Part shown: positions 19,202-28,563 of the stretch, one piece after another
Layout: every line of letters starts with the position of its first letter
Numbering within the stretch: position 1 is the first letter of the stretch
Assembly (NCBI RefSeq): GCF_004115155.1
Contig: NZ_RDSM01000001.1
Location: 496,001-560,000, forward strand
Reading direction: 5' to 3'
Length of the DNA: 64,000 nt
Origin: Granulicella sibirica
GTDB taxonomy: Bacteria; Acidobacteriota; Terriglobia; Terriglobales; Acidobacteriaceae
The notes under the pieces: generated by a model
Databases searched by the model: none
Seen by the model: only the letters and a program-made list of their open reading frames with translations
What the model was told of the DNA's origin: nothing
Made by a program: the position numbers and the translations under genes

Positions 19202-20362
19202 TCATTTGGACTGCATAGATACGATCTTCTTTGGACGAGAGGTCGACTGCATCTCGAGTACAAAGGAAGACGCAACCGCATCCACAAACTCTTCTGGATT
19301 GGCACCCAGGAGATTTGTCAGGATGACGACTCCAAGTCCATATTTTGGATAAAGCGAGAATGCGGATCTCATTCCCCCCACTCCTCCGACTGACCTGTAT
19401 CGCGGACGATCTTCACGGTCCCAGCCAAGAGCAAATGAACTCGACGATCCATCATTCAAGGGAACGAGCTTCCACATGATCTCGCGAGACCCTTCAAGCA
19501 TCTGCTTGCCACCAAGGATTGAGAGCATCCAGAGTCCCATGTCGTTCGCCGTAGTGTTCAAGCCCGAATTCGCATACATCATCGGTCCAAATCGTTCGAA
19601 GCGATGATGGATCACACCATCTTTCCCGAACTGGTACGGCTGGGACTTGTTCTTGATGACATCTCTGGAGTCGCCATAGGAGGTAGCGACCATATGGGCC
19701 TTCTTGAGTTGCTCATCGATCAGCGATGCGTCGGCGTGACGTCCTTCCAGCTTGTTGATAATCAGCTGCACCAATCGCAGGTTCGTCTGGCAGTATTTCT
19801 CTTTTTCACCTGGGATCGAGACCGGCTGAGACAACGACCATGCCCAGGCTGCTTTCTCGTCTTCGATGCCGCCCCTGGACTCGCTATCGTTGTATGCCCA
19901 AATGTCAGGCAATCCAGATATCTGACCGAATAGCTGGAACGTGGTCACTCTTCCCCAATCGGCTGGGAGGTCGGGCAGGTAAGTAGAGATTGGAAGTGAA
20001 AGATTCAGCCGGCCCTTTTCTACTTCCTCGATGGCCGCAACTCCGGTGAACGCCTTGGTAATGGAGTTGATGGAGAACAGCGTCTTCGAAGTGACCGGCA
20101 CAGGGGTCTGTAGATTCGCCACACCATAGGAACGGGAGAAGATCACTTTTCCTTTGAGGACAACGACCACCTGCATCCCCGGTATATTTCGTTCCTTCAT
20201 CTCCCGCCGCAAGATGGAATCCGCACGTTGGCCTTGAGTCTCGGCAATGGCTTTGTCTGCAAAGAGGGAGCATGACGCGGCTAGCAAGACGGCCAGCATA
20301 TGAGTTCTCGCGGACAGCGGCCTTCGTATACATCGGAAGCAACTCGATTTTCTTGGATCCAT
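19202..20362 (-). CDS. serine hydrolase of the beta-lactamase/esterase fold
   Basis: A 386-residue exported class C-like serine hydrolase (beta-lactamase/D-aminopeptidase/EstB family). ATG at 20362 follows GGGAGG; an N-terminal signal region ends near AETQ. The SxxK motif is Ser100-Ile-Thr-Lys103 within SINSITKAFTG. The FGQISGLPD strand corresponds to the usual HTSGLPD. The usual Tyr-x-Asn motif is Tyr-Cys-Gln (KYCQTN, about 190), an uncommon change in the catalytic triad region. A GGVGGMRSAF segment stands where the H/K-x-G motif is expected. The substrate is uncertain; beta-lactam, ester or peptide are all possible. Confidence 0.8.
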   Translation of the reverse strand: MDPRKSSCFRCIRRPLSARTHMLAVLLAASCSLFADKAIAETQGQRADSILRREMKERNIPGMQVVVVLKGKVIFSRSYGVANLQTPVPVTSKTLFSINSITKAFTGVAAIEEVEKGRLNLSLPISTYLPDLPADWGRVTTFQLFGQISGLPDIWAYNDSESRGGIEDEKAAWAWSLSQPVSIPGEKEKYCQTNLRLVQLIINKLEGRHADASLIDEQLKKAHMVATSYGDSRDVIKNKSQPYQFGKDGVIHHRFERFGPMMYANSGLNTTANDMGLWMLSILGGKQMLEGSREIMWKLVPLNDGSSSSFALGWDREDRPRYRSVGGVGGMRSAFSLYPKYGLGVVILTNLLGANPEEFVDAVASSFVLEMQSTSRPKKIVSMQSK

Positions 20363-20427
20363 TCCGGACCTCCCAATAGCGCTTGCAAGCAAGCGCTCGC
20401 GTTATCACTCCTGAGTCTTTTTCTTAT

Positions 20428-20950
20428 CTAAGCTGAGTACGCTTCGTCACTTGTTTTACGTGTGCCCTGACCGAGCATCGACACGTCGGTCAGACGATTC
20501 TGAATCTCCGGGTGGCGAACGGAGTAAAGCTGAAACTCCATCAGAAGGATGACCAAGTCGGAGTTGTCGACGATGTGACCGATGCATTTGGTGCAAGGAC
20601 GGCGAAACGCCCTCGCCCCTATTCATCTCGGCCACTAACTCGCGAATATGGGGTTCATGCAAAGTGGCACACTCCGCGATTAGGCTCAGGAAGAGGTCTT
20701 CCTTGTCCTTGAAGTGAGAGTAGATGGCACCTCTGCTCTTGCCAGCCACCCTCGCGATTTCCTCTAGGGCGGCCTTCTCGTAACCATCCCGGACAAAGAC
20801 CCTCTCTGCGGCTCGCAATAGTTGATCTCGAGTCCGTGCACTACGCTGTTGCTGCCTTTTGCGGCTCCCCGGACCATTCCGCTCGCCAGGCAGCGATGGA
20901 ACGATTGAACCCTCGAGGACATTGAGCGGTCGCGATCTCACTTTAGACAC
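20428..20950 (-). pseudogene. TetR-family regulator, frameshifted
   Basis: The N-terminus is an intact TetR helix-turn-helix (TRDQLLRAAERVFV, then ALEEIARVAGKSRGAIYSHF). After about 20600 the reading frame turns into nonsense, while the +1 frame continues with family-like sequence (GHIVDNSDLVILLMEFQLYS then VRHPEIQNRL) to a TAG at 20428-20430. A single-base change near 20595-20605 explains this. Even with repair the protein would end early, so the gene is probably dead or encodes only a DNA-binding stub. It lies upstream of the beta-lactamase-fold gene, which it may once have controlled. Confidence 0.75.
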
Positions 20951-20965
20951 CTCGGTAGATAGTCA

Positions 20966-21505
20966 TTAGCTTTTTCTCTGAGCATCCAGGTGAAAGGGGC
21001 GGTTATACGGTTCCACGGGAAATCCCTTTTGTTTCCACGCCTCGATTCCGCCTGTCAACATCTTCACTTTGTAGAACCCCATCCTCAGTGCCGCGGATAG
21101 GACTGCCTCACTGCTCGCTTCTCCAGGACACGTGCAGTAGAGAACGTATTCGATCTTTTTCGAAATCATCTTCGGGTTAGCGATCATCTCGTTTGGAGCG
21201 ATCCTGGTCGCACCCGGGATCATTTCCGTGTGGGCCAGGAAGTCGAGCGGCACCCGGATATCGAGGACGGTAGGCTTGTCAGACATCGAAAGGAGCTGGT
21301 GAAGAGCTTCCGCGCTGATGAAATGCTGCATCATTTCCCTGCGCCGATCTGCTCGCCGTCTCCCACGCAGCGCTGCAAACACGACGAACAAAGCGGCAAA
21401 CGCAATAAGCAATGGCACGAGCATATTTATCCTTCCCGAATCCGCGAGTACCGAACTCGGCCACCACTTTCCGACGTGCGATGCCTCGGCAAACCACTCC
21501 ATCAT
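20966..21505 (-). CDS. membrane-anchored rhodanese-like protein
   Basis: A 179-residue protein with one N-terminal membrane helix (about residues 28-48, MLVPLLIAFAALFVVFAAL) followed by an Arg-rich stop-transfer and a rhodanese domain (about 60-170). The active loop is YCTCPGEASS, with Cys where the persulfide-carrying residue is expected. Rhodaneses move sulfane sulfur between thiols or cyanide. Its ATG overlaps the stop of the upstream OMF gene (ATGA), so it is translated with an efflux channel, which is unusual company. Confidence 0.75.
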   Translation of the reverse strand: MMEWFAEASHVGKWWPSSVLADSGRINMLVPLLIAFAALFVVFAALRGRRRADRRREMMQHFISAEALHQLLSMSDKPTVLDIRVPLDFLAHTEMIPGATRIAPNEMIANPKMISKKIEYVLYCTCPGEASSEAVLSAALRMGFYKVKMLTGGIEAWKQKGFPVEPYNRPFHLDAQRKS

Positions 21506-23013
21506 GGTTGCCAGCCACCGCCAAGAGCACGGAACGACCCAACTGCGGCACGCGCGGCGTCCTCTCGGCTTACCGCCAGGTCATCCTTGGCAACCAGTAG
21601 TTGCCGGTCAGCGTCCAGCACATCTGTAAGCCCGATGACACCGGCGTTGTACGATTCCTGGGATCGATCACGAACCCGTTGCAACTGCGCGATCTCTCGA
21701 AGTAGCTCCGTTCTGCGCCTTTCCGATTGGACAAGCAAGCTAAACGCATCTTCCACATCTTCCGCTGCGTGTAGGACAGAGCTTCGGTAACGCACCAATG
21801 CTTCTGCATTCACCCCTCGTGCCTGCTTTACTTCAGCGTCAACTCTCCCGAAATCAAACAGCCTCCAACGCAGGCCGGCGACTCCGATTGGCTGAAAACC
21901 CTGCTGCTCAAAAAGGTGCGCGGGAGCTAACGCCTGCGAGCCAACAATGCCGGAGAGCGACAACTTCGGGTAGTACTCGGCGAGCGCCTGACCGATGCGT
22001 GCATTGGACGCAGCCACTTCTCGCTCCGCGGCGATGATGTCCGGACGCCGGCGGAGCAGATCCATCGGTGCCCCCGCGTTAGGGATATTCGGAATGACCG
22101 GGATGTCCGCCTGGATTTTCAGTTCCGCGGCATACGTGCCGGGTTGTGCCCCCATGAGGACGTCAAGACGGTTGAGTTGTGCCTCCAGCACCGTCTCGAG
22201 TAGCGGGATGGTAGCCGTCGCACCAGAGAGCAGAGCCTCAGCCTGCGCGAGCTCCCGATCGGAAGCAACGCCCGCTTCTCGCCGCTGCCGAACAAGATCA
22301 ACGAGGTGTCGGTCAGTGTCGATTTGCTCATGAGAGAAGCTCAACCGAGCCTGGGCACCTCTAATTTGGAGATAGGCGTCCGCCGCTTCCGCAGCCACCG
22401 AAATACGCGTGCCGGTGCGAAGGGCCTCGGCTGCCTGGGCCTCGGCGGTCGCAGCCTCGGATCCCCTCCGCAGACTGCCGAAGATATCTGTCTCCCAGCT
22501 GGCGGAAACGCCAAGGTCATAGTAATTTTGGTCGCGGTCGTAACCCGGAATGATCGGCGAAAGACGACCGACCTGGCTTTCCGTGGATTGCGAAAGAGAG
22601 GTTGTCGAGCCGTACGCGGTGCCAGCGGGGAGACGCCGTGCGCCCGCTTCTTTCGCGACCGCGCGCGCTTGTTGAACCCTTGTCATCGCCGCAGCCAGGT
22701 CGAGGTTTTCGCGCAGCGCCCTCTCGACGACTTCGGTCAGCTTTGGATCTTGAAATCCATCCCACCACCGGTCAAGCGCAGGAGCAGGCAGCGCGTCCGT
22801 CCGTGCCTCAATCGCAGGGGCGTTATGGAACGGCTGCAACTGTACCGACGGCTTCTGGTAGTTCGGTCCGACTCGGCAGCCACTTATCCCCGCAAGAGAG
22901 AGGACTACTCCTAGCCGGAAAACAACATTCCACTTTGCCAGGTTCGACGGATCGATGGCATTGCCGTAGCGTAACTGGATTTCGAGTTGCCGAGAAGGAT
23001 TGCACCGGGTCAT
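21502..23013 (-). CDS. RND efflux outer-membrane factor (NodT family), locus B
   Basis: An outer-membrane efflux channel of about 503 residues. The frame is open upstream to a TTG, but ATG at 23013 is the nearest good start; no strong ribosome site is visible. A lipobox (LAGISGC) precedes RVGPNYQKPSV, the family's mature start. Two OEP halves contain SASWETDIFGSLRRG and LLRRRPDIIAAEREVAASNARIG. It is transcribed away from the MFP-RND pair at 23227-27485 and probably supplies their outer-membrane channel. A membrane rhodanese overlaps its stop. Confidence 0.88.
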   Translation of the reverse strand: MTRCNPSRQLEIQLRYGNAIDPSNLAKWNVVFRLGVVLSLAGISGCRVGPNYQKPSVQLQPFHNAPAIEARTDALPAPALDRWWDGFQDPKLTEVVERALRENLDLAAAMTRVQQARAVAKEAGARRLPAGTAYGSTTSLSQSTESQVGRLSPIIPGYDRDQNYYDLGVSASWETDIFGSLRRGSEAATAEAQAAEALRTGTRISVAAEAADAYLQIRGAQARLSFSHEQIDTDRHLVDLVRQRREAGVASDRELAQAEALLSGATATIPLLETVLEAQLNRLDVLMGAQPGTYAAELKIQADIPVIPNIPNAGAPMDLLRRRPDIIAAEREVAASNARIGQALAEYYPKLSLSGIVGSQALAPAHLFEQQGFQPIGVAGLRWRLFDFGRVDAEVKQARGVNAEALVRYRSSVLHAAEDVEDAFSLLVQSERRRTELLREIAQLQRVRDRSQESYNAGVIGLTDVLDADRQLLVAKDDLAVSREDAARAAVGSFRALGGGWQP

Positions 23014-23033
23014 AGTTAGTGAATAATATTTTA

Positions 23034-23057
23034 TTTCGTTACTTGTTGTCAACGAAA
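23034..23057. promoter_or_regulatory. inverted repeat in the divergent efflux B control region
   Basis: TTTCGTT (23034-23040) and AACGAAA (23051-23057) are perfect 7-bp arms separated by 10 bases, just upstream of the OMF start. The form suits a TetR-type operator, but the cognate regulator is not obvious because the nearest TetR gene is broken. Confidence 0.5.
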
Positions 23058-23168
23058 CTCGGGTAAGTCGTGAATTCAGAATGCAGGTGGCGTGACAAGA
23101 TATGGCAAAAAGGTCACTAATTCACGGTACTCCCTCCTTCGAGCCATCCTATAGGAATGAATGACGAT

Positions 23169-23196
23169 TTGACAATTTTGTCACACGTATATAAAT
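23169..23196 (+). promoter_or_regulatory. likely sigma-70 promoter of the MFP-RND B operon
   Basis: TTGACA (23169-23174) is followed after 15-16 bases by TATAAAT (23190-23196), about 30 bases before the GTG start at 23227. The spacing is slightly short but both hexamers are near consensus. Confidence 0.55.
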
Positions 23197-23226
23197 TCAC
23201 CGGGAGAGGCATCAGGAGAGCAACCA

Positions 23227-24318
23227 GTGAGGATTTCACAGAACAGTCTTTTAGCCTTGGCAACTGCCGCTGCCGCGCTCGGCCTCGCCGGATGTCATCG
23301 CAAGGTGGAAGCCGATCCGAGAACTGAACCGCAGCTGGTTCGTGCTGCCGAAGTCGGACTTTCATCCGACGCCGCTCGCGTTTTTACTGGCGTGGTCACT
23401 GCCAGGGTAGAAAGCAATTTGGGCTTTCGGGTGCCGGGAAAAATTACAAAGCGTCTCGTCGACACCGGCCAGGTTGTCCATGCGGGGCAACTGCTGATGA
23501 CGATCGACCCGACGGACTACGCCCATGCTGTGACCGCCAGGATGGAAACGGTCGAAGCCGCCAAAGCGCGAGCGGTGCAGGCAATCGCTGATGAGGCTCG
23601 CTACCGGGGCCTGGTTAAAACGGGTGCAATCTCGGCATCCACGTATGACCAGATCAAGGCGGCGGCAGATGCAGCGGAAGCCGAGTTGCGAGCCGCTGAA
23701 GCACAGCAGAAGGTAGCGATGGACGAGGGCGATTATTCAAAGCTCATCGCAGATTCAGACGGAGTCGTCGTCGAGACGACAGCCGAGCCGGGTCAGGTAG
23801 TCTCTGCCGGTCAAACCGTGGTGAAGCTTGCGCATGCGGGGCCACGGGAAGCGGCAGTCAACCTTCCGGAGACCATCCGTCCAAAGCTGGGCTCGACCGC
23901 CTTCGCCGCGGTCTACGGTCAAACAGACCGGGTGCCGGCAAGACTGCGGCAGCTCTCGGATGCAGCCGATCCACTCACCCGTACCTACGAGGCACGCTAT
24001 GTCCTCGGCGGCAAAGATGCGAATGCTCCCATCGGAGCCACGGTAACCATTCATCTGGAGAGCGAAAGTCAGGCCCTGTCCACAATTCCTGTCGCCTCCA
24101 TTATTGATCTTGGTAAGGGGACAGGAGTTTGGGTTGTAAACAGTTCGACGAACACAGTTTCGTTTCATCCGGTTCAGATTCGCAGCATGACCGAAGAAGA
24201 GGCGATCGTGAGCCAGGGCCTGCGTCCCGAAGACAAGATCGTTGCGCTTGGCGCTCATCTTCTCCATGAGGGCGATAAAGTCCGCGTGGAAGAGCAGCAA
24301 GCTGAGGTCTCTCGATGA
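23227..24318 (+). CDS. RND efflux periplasmic adaptor (MFP), locus B
   Basis: A 363-residue membrane-fusion lipoprotein. It starts with GTG at 23227 after AGGAG; the signal peptide ends in the lipobox LGLAGC then HRKVEAD. The barrel-sandwich halves (GFRVPGKITKRLVDTGQVV, then GQLLMTIDPTDY) flank a coiled hairpin (about residues 105-165), followed by DGVVVETTAEPGQVVSAGQ and the beta-barrel domain. Its last codon overlaps the RND gene (ATGA). It pairs with that permease and probably with the divergent OMF. Confidence 0.92.
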   Translation: MRISQNSLLALATAAAALGLAGCHRKVEADPRTEPQLVRAAEVGLSSDAARVFTGVVTARVESNLGFRVPGKITKRLVDTGQVVHAGQLLMTIDPTDYAHAVTARMETVEAAKARAVQAIADEARYRGLVKTGAISASTYDQIKAAADAAEAELRAAEAQQKVAMDEGDYSKLIADSDGVVVETTAEPGQVVSAGQTVVKLAHAGPREAAVNLPETIRPKLGSTAFAAVYGQTDRVPARLRQLSDAADPLTRTYEARYVLGGKDANAPIGATVTIHLESESQALSTIPVASIIDLGKGTGVWVVNSSTNTVSFHPVQIRSMTEEEAIVSQGLRPEDKIVALGAHLLHEGDKVRVEEQQAEVSR

Positions 24319-27300
24319 ATCCGCACGATACCGATCACAATCAATACCAGTTACACGAAATTACGGGTCCGGAAGTACGCGAGAAGGCAACCTCAACCTT
24401 TCTCAACCTTTCTTCCCTTGCCGTCCGGGAAAGAGCAGTCACCCTCTTCCTTCTTATCGCCGTGCTGGGAGCCGGTATTGTTGCCTTCTTCGGGCTTGGG
24501 CGCGCGGAAGACCCGACCTTTACGGTGAAAGTCTTCACGGTCGCGGCGGTCTGGCCAGGAGCCACGGCACAGGAGATGCAAGACCTCGTTGCGGAGCCGC
24601 TTGAAAAACGCATGCAGGAACTCCGCGATTACGATCGCGTCGAGACGTTCACTCGCCCCGGTCTCGCGCTGATGAAGGTGTCCCTCAAAGACAGCATGAA
24701 TCCGAAAGACGTGCCCGAGGAGTTTTACCAGGCACGTAAGAAGCTCGGCGACGAGGCGCACAAGCTCCCTCAGGGAGCCTATGGGCCATTCATCAATGAC
24801 GAATACTCCGACGTCACGTTCGCCCTGTATTCGGTCGAAGCGCACGGCCTGCCGCTGCGCATCCTGACCCGCGAGGCTGAGGCGCTCCGTCAAAGGCTCC
24901 TCCACGTTCCGGGCGTGAAAAAGATCGACATCGTCGGCGAGCAACCGGAAAGGATCTTCGTCGAATTCTCTTACTCTCGCCTTGCGAATCTTGGAGTAAG
25001 TCCCCAGCAGATCTTCGACGCCCTCACCCGCGAAAACGCTGTTACTCCTTCCGGATCGATCGACACCCATGACCAGCAGGTGTTCATCCGCCTGGACGGC
25101 GCCCTGAACGATCTACAAAAGATCCGGGATACACCGATCGTTGCTGGCGGACGTACGTTGTCGCTATCGGACGTCGCCGAGGTCAAGCGAGGCTATGAAG
25201 ATCCGGCTACGTTCATGATCCGCCATAACGGCGAAAATGCCTTGTTGCTTAGCATCGTGATGCGTGAAGGATGGAATGGTCTGGATCTTGGCAAGGCTCT
25301 CGAAGCGGAGCAGAAGAGCATCGCAAACGCTCTTCCGGCGGGATTTGCTTTCAGCAAAGTCACCGATCAGGCGGTAAATATCACCGAAGCGTATGACGAG
25401 TTCATGCTGAAGTTTTGCGTAGCGCTCGCGGTCGTCATGATCGTGAGCTTGATCAGCCTCGGCTGGCGTGTTGGTATCGTCGTCGCCGCTGCTGTCCCCG
25501 TTACGCTTGCGATCACATTCGTCATCATGCTGGCGACGGGGCGCGTCTTCGATCGTATTACTCTCGGCGCTCTGATCCTGGGCCTTGGCCTTCTTGTAGA
25601 TGATGCCATCATCTCGATCGAGATCATGGTCGTAAAAATGGAAGAAGGCTGGGATAGAATCCGCGCAGCCGGATATGCCTGGAGCCACACGGCTGCTCCA
25701 ATGCTCTCAGGAACAATTGTCACGGTGGTTGGACTCATGCCGGTCGGCTTCGCGAAGTCCACGGCTGGCGAATATGCCGGCAATATCTTCTGGGTGGTCG
25801 CGTTTGCTTTGCTGACATCCTGGGTCGTTGCGGTCACGTTTACGCCGTACCTTGGCGTCAAGCTTCTCCCGAGTCTTGAACCCATTCCCGGCGGTCACGC
25901 GGCGATCTACGCGACGCCCGGTTATCAAAAGCTGCGGCGCATGGTGAAGTGGGCTGTGCATCGGAAGTTCCTTGTGGCAGGTTCAGTTGTCGTCATCTTC
26001 CTGATGGCATTCGTGGGTATGGGTTCGGTTCGTCAGCAGTTCTTTCCAGCTTCCGATCGGCCTGAGCTATTGGTAGAAGTCACCCTGCCCCAGGGAAGCA
26101 GCATTGAGACGACAAACCAAGCCAGTGCGAAGGTAGAGACCTGGCTTCGTCGTCAACCCGAAGCCAAGATCGTTACCGCGTATATCGGAGCAGGCGCTCC
26201 CCGCTTCTTCCTCTCCTACAATCCTGAACTCCCGAATCCAAACTTCGCAAAGATCATTATTCTGACACCGAGCGAAAAAGACCGCGAGACGCTGAAGATG
26301 CGGTTACGACAGCAGGTTGCCGCCGGCATCGCACCAGAGGCGCGTGTTCGTGTCACTCAACTTGTCTTCGGCCCATATACACCGTGGCCGGTTGAGTTTC
26401 GCATCATGGGACCGGACATCGGGAAGGTGCGCGGGATTGCGGAACAGGCTCGCCAGATCATGGTGGCCAATCCGCATACGCGTCTGGTGAACGCAGACTG
26501 GGGAGAGAAGGCGCCGACCGTCCATTTCGTTCTGGACCAGGACAGGCTCCACTTGCTTGGTCTCACGCCGTCAGAAGCTGGCGTTCAGATTCAGTTCCTC
26601 CTGACAGGCGTACCAGTGACGCAAGTGCGTGAGGATATCAGAACGGTCGATCTCGTCGCCCGCAGTGCTGGCGGAGACCGATTCGATCCGAGCCGGTTGC
26701 AGGACATGACCATTATCAGCCATGACGGGAAGCTCGTCCCGATCAGTCAGATCGGCCATGTCGAAGTTCGGCAAGAAGAGCCGATCTTGAAACGGCGCGA
26801 CCGCACGCCAACGATAACCCTGTCTTCCGATATCGACGAAGCGTTCCAGCCGCCACAGGTTTCAGCTGAGATCATGCAATCTCTTCAACCCCTGATTAAG
26901 AGTCTTCCCGCGGGCTACAAGATTGAAGTAGGTGGCAATGTCGAGGAAGCAACCAAGGCCAATGTAGCGCTGCAGGTCGTCTTTCCCATGATGATCATCC
27001 TCATGTTGATCGTCATCATGCTTCAGGTCCGGTCGTTCTCGGCGATGTTCATGGTGGTGCTTACTGCCCCATTGGGACTCGCAGGGACTGTACCGATCCT
27101 GCTGCTCTTCCATCAGCCGTTTGGCTTCAATGCGATCCTTGGATTGATCGCCTTGGCCGGAATCATCATGCGCAACACCCTCATCCTGATCGGACAGATC
27201 AAGACCAACCAGGAAGAGGGCTTGGACAACTATGATGCCGTGATCGAAGCCACCGTCCAGCGGGCACGTCCCGTGCTGCTCACAGCGCTTGCTGCCGTTC

Positions 27301-27485
27301 TTGCCTTCATCCCGCTAACCTACTCTGTGTTCTGGGGATCAATGGCATATACGCTCATAGGCGGCACAATGATCGGCACCGTGCTTACCTTGCTATTCCT
27401 TCCTGCTCTCTATGCGATCTGGTACGGCGTAAAGCCGGCGCCTGTGCCAGCAGGTAAAGGAGAGGTTGTATTGGCGGAAGCATAA
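24315..27485 (+). CDS. RND efflux transporter permease, locus B
   Basis: A 1056-residue RND permease whose ATG overlaps the MFP stop. The N-terminus is extended and hydrophilic by about 30 residues before LAVRERAVTLFLLIAVLGAG. TM4 holds the Asp pair (GLGLLVDDAIISIEIM). In TM10 the AcrB-type Lys is replaced by Arg in LAGIIMRNTLILIGQI, as in a separate RND subgroup that is still taken to be proton-driven. Porter loops and a funnel domain are complete. Substrate unknown. Confidence 0.92.
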   Translation: MNPHDTDHNQYQLHEITGPEVREKATSTFLNLSSLAVRERAVTLFLLIAVLGAGIVAFFGLGRAEDPTFTVKVFTVAAVWPGATAQEMQDLVAEPLEKRMQELRDYDRVETFTRPGLALMKVSLKDSMNPKDVPEEFYQARKKLGDEAHKLPQGAYGPFINDEYSDVTFALYSVEAHGLPLRILTREAEALRQRLLHVPGVKKIDIVGEQPERIFVEFSYSRLANLGVSPQQIFDALTRENAVTPSGSIDTHDQQVFIRLDGALNDLQKIRDTPIVAGGRTLSLSDVAEVKRGYEDPATFMIRHNGENALLLSIVMREGWNGLDLGKALEAEQKSIANALPAGFAFSKVTDQAVNITEAYDEFMLKFCVALAVVMIVSLISLGWRVGIVVAAAVPVTLAITFVIMLATGRVFDRITLGALILGLGLLVDDAIISIEIMVVKMEEGWDRIRAAGYAWSHTAAPMLSGTIVTVVGLMPVGFAKSTAGEYAGNIFWVVAFALLTSWVVAVTFTPYLGVKLLPSLEPIPGGHAAIYATPGYQKLRRMVKWAVHRKFLVAGSVVVIFLMAFVGMGSVRQQFFPASDRPELLVEVTLPQGSSIETTNQASAKVETWLRRQPEAKIVTAYIGAGAPRFFLSYNPELPNPNFAKIIILTPSEKDRETLKMRLRQQVAAGIAPEARVRVTQLVFGPYTPWPVEFRIMGPDIGKVRGIAEQARQIMVANPHTRLVNADWGEKAPTVHFVLDQDRLHLLGLTPSEAGVQIQFLLTGVPVTQVREDIRTVDLVARSAGGDRFDPSRLQDMTIISHDGKLVPISQIGHVEVRQEEPILKRRDRTPTITLSSDIDEAFQPPQVSAEIMQSLQPLIKSLPAGYKIEVGGNVEEATKANVALQVVFPMMIILMLIVIMLQVRSFSAMFMVVLTAPLGLAGTVPILLLFHQPFGFNAILGLIALAGIIMRNTLILIGQIKTNQEEGLDNYDAVIEATVQRARPVLLTALAAVLAFIPLTYSVFWGSMAYTLIGGTMIGTVLTLLFLPALYAIWYGVKPAPVPAGKGEVVLAEA

Positions 27486-27610
27486 CGCTAAGGCTGGCGA
27501 CGGGATTTCCGTATCGCGCCGCCAGCCTCGTGCTCGGGCCACATACCCGTCCCACCTGAAGGCCGATTCGTGGCTTTCCTTCATAGCGAAAGGACCTTGT
27601 GGGAGCATCG

Positions 27611-28426
27611 ATGGCGAGCGAGAGCACTGCAAACGCAAATTTCGTCTACGGTAGTTCGGCTAAACTTCAGCCGACTTCTTTGAATGGCAAGGTTGCCCTG
27701 GTAGTTGGTGGTACGCGCGGAGTAGGCGCTGCGATCTCCCTTGCGCTTGCGCGTGCGGGAGGGGAGGTTGCTGTAACTTACTCGGCTTCCGAGACGAGAG
27801 CCAGAGAGCATGTCCAGGCTTTAGTGAGCGCACGTGGCAATCGTGCAACGCTATTCAGGCACGATCCCGGTGACTCCAAACAAGCCCTACCATTGGTACA
27901 GGAGGTCACGAGAGAATTTCGACATCTCGATATTTTGATTCACACATCTTCGTTCGCACTTCACGGCAAGACGATCGATGATCCCACGATCAACAATCAG
28001 GCACTCGACCTGCAGTGGCAGGTGAATGTTCACGGATATATCGCCGTGGTACGCGCCGCGGTCCTGCGGATGCGTGCGGGCGGCCGCATCATCGCTCTCA
28101 GTTCGTCGCTGGCTCAGAGAGTTGGCATCGCTGGAGCAGCAGACTATGCAGGCACTAAAGCTGCTGTGCTTGGCTACACAAAGGGTGTGGCAAGAGACCT
28201 TACATCGCGCGGTATTACCGCGAATGTGGTTTTGGCAGGCACCTTAAAGTTCGAAACGCCGAAGACACGGCGCGGTCCGGTGAACGGCCCATACTCTCAG
28301 GAAGATGTCGGGGACGAGACCGTTACAAATGAAGATGTGGTGAGGGCTGTTATGTTCCTGGCATCTCCTCTTGCCGGAGCGATTACGGGTACAGCACTCG
28401 ATATCACGGGAGGGGATCTTGCTTAG
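27611..28426 (+). CDS. short-chain dehydrogenase/reductase
   Basis: A 271-residue classical SDR, an NAD(P)-dependent oxidoreductase of the cytosol. The cofactor loop is GGTRGVGAAISLALARAG (about residues 33-50). The active-site Ser is in IIALSSSLAQ and the Tyr-x3-Lys pair is YAGTK. HTSSFALHG takes the place of the NNAG motif and is atypical (His-Thr-Ser-Ser). ATG at 27611 is preceded by GGGAGC; a GTG at 27599 is the alternative. It lies 126 bases after RND B and may share its transcript; a TetR gene follows. Confidence 0.82.
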   Translation: MASESTANANFVYGSSAKLQPTSLNGKVALVVGGTRGVGAAISLALARAGGEVAVTYSASETRAREHVQALVSARGNRATLFRHDPGDSKQALPLVQEVTREFRHLDILIHTSSFALHGKTIDDPTINNQALDLQWQVNVHGYIAVVRAAVLRMRAGGRIIALSSSLAQRVGIAGAADYAGTKAAVLGYTKGVARDLTSRGITANVVLAGTLKFETPKTRRGPVNGPYSQEDVGDETVTNEDVVRAVMFLASPLAGAITGTALDITGGDLA

Positions 28427-28563
28427 AGGTTGTATAGCCCTGATCGAACTCCCGAGGTATATTGCGCTTTCAGCTTGAATCTTGGCCTTTGAATCGATTG
28501 GCGTATCGCTATACTCTAGAACTCATCGGTTCGCTGCGAGTCGGGCGAAGCTGGAAGGGTCCT

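Noticed and set aside
27466..27811. Short frames between RND B and the SDR
   Set aside because: They overlap the ends of the two real genes in other frames and show no conserved features.
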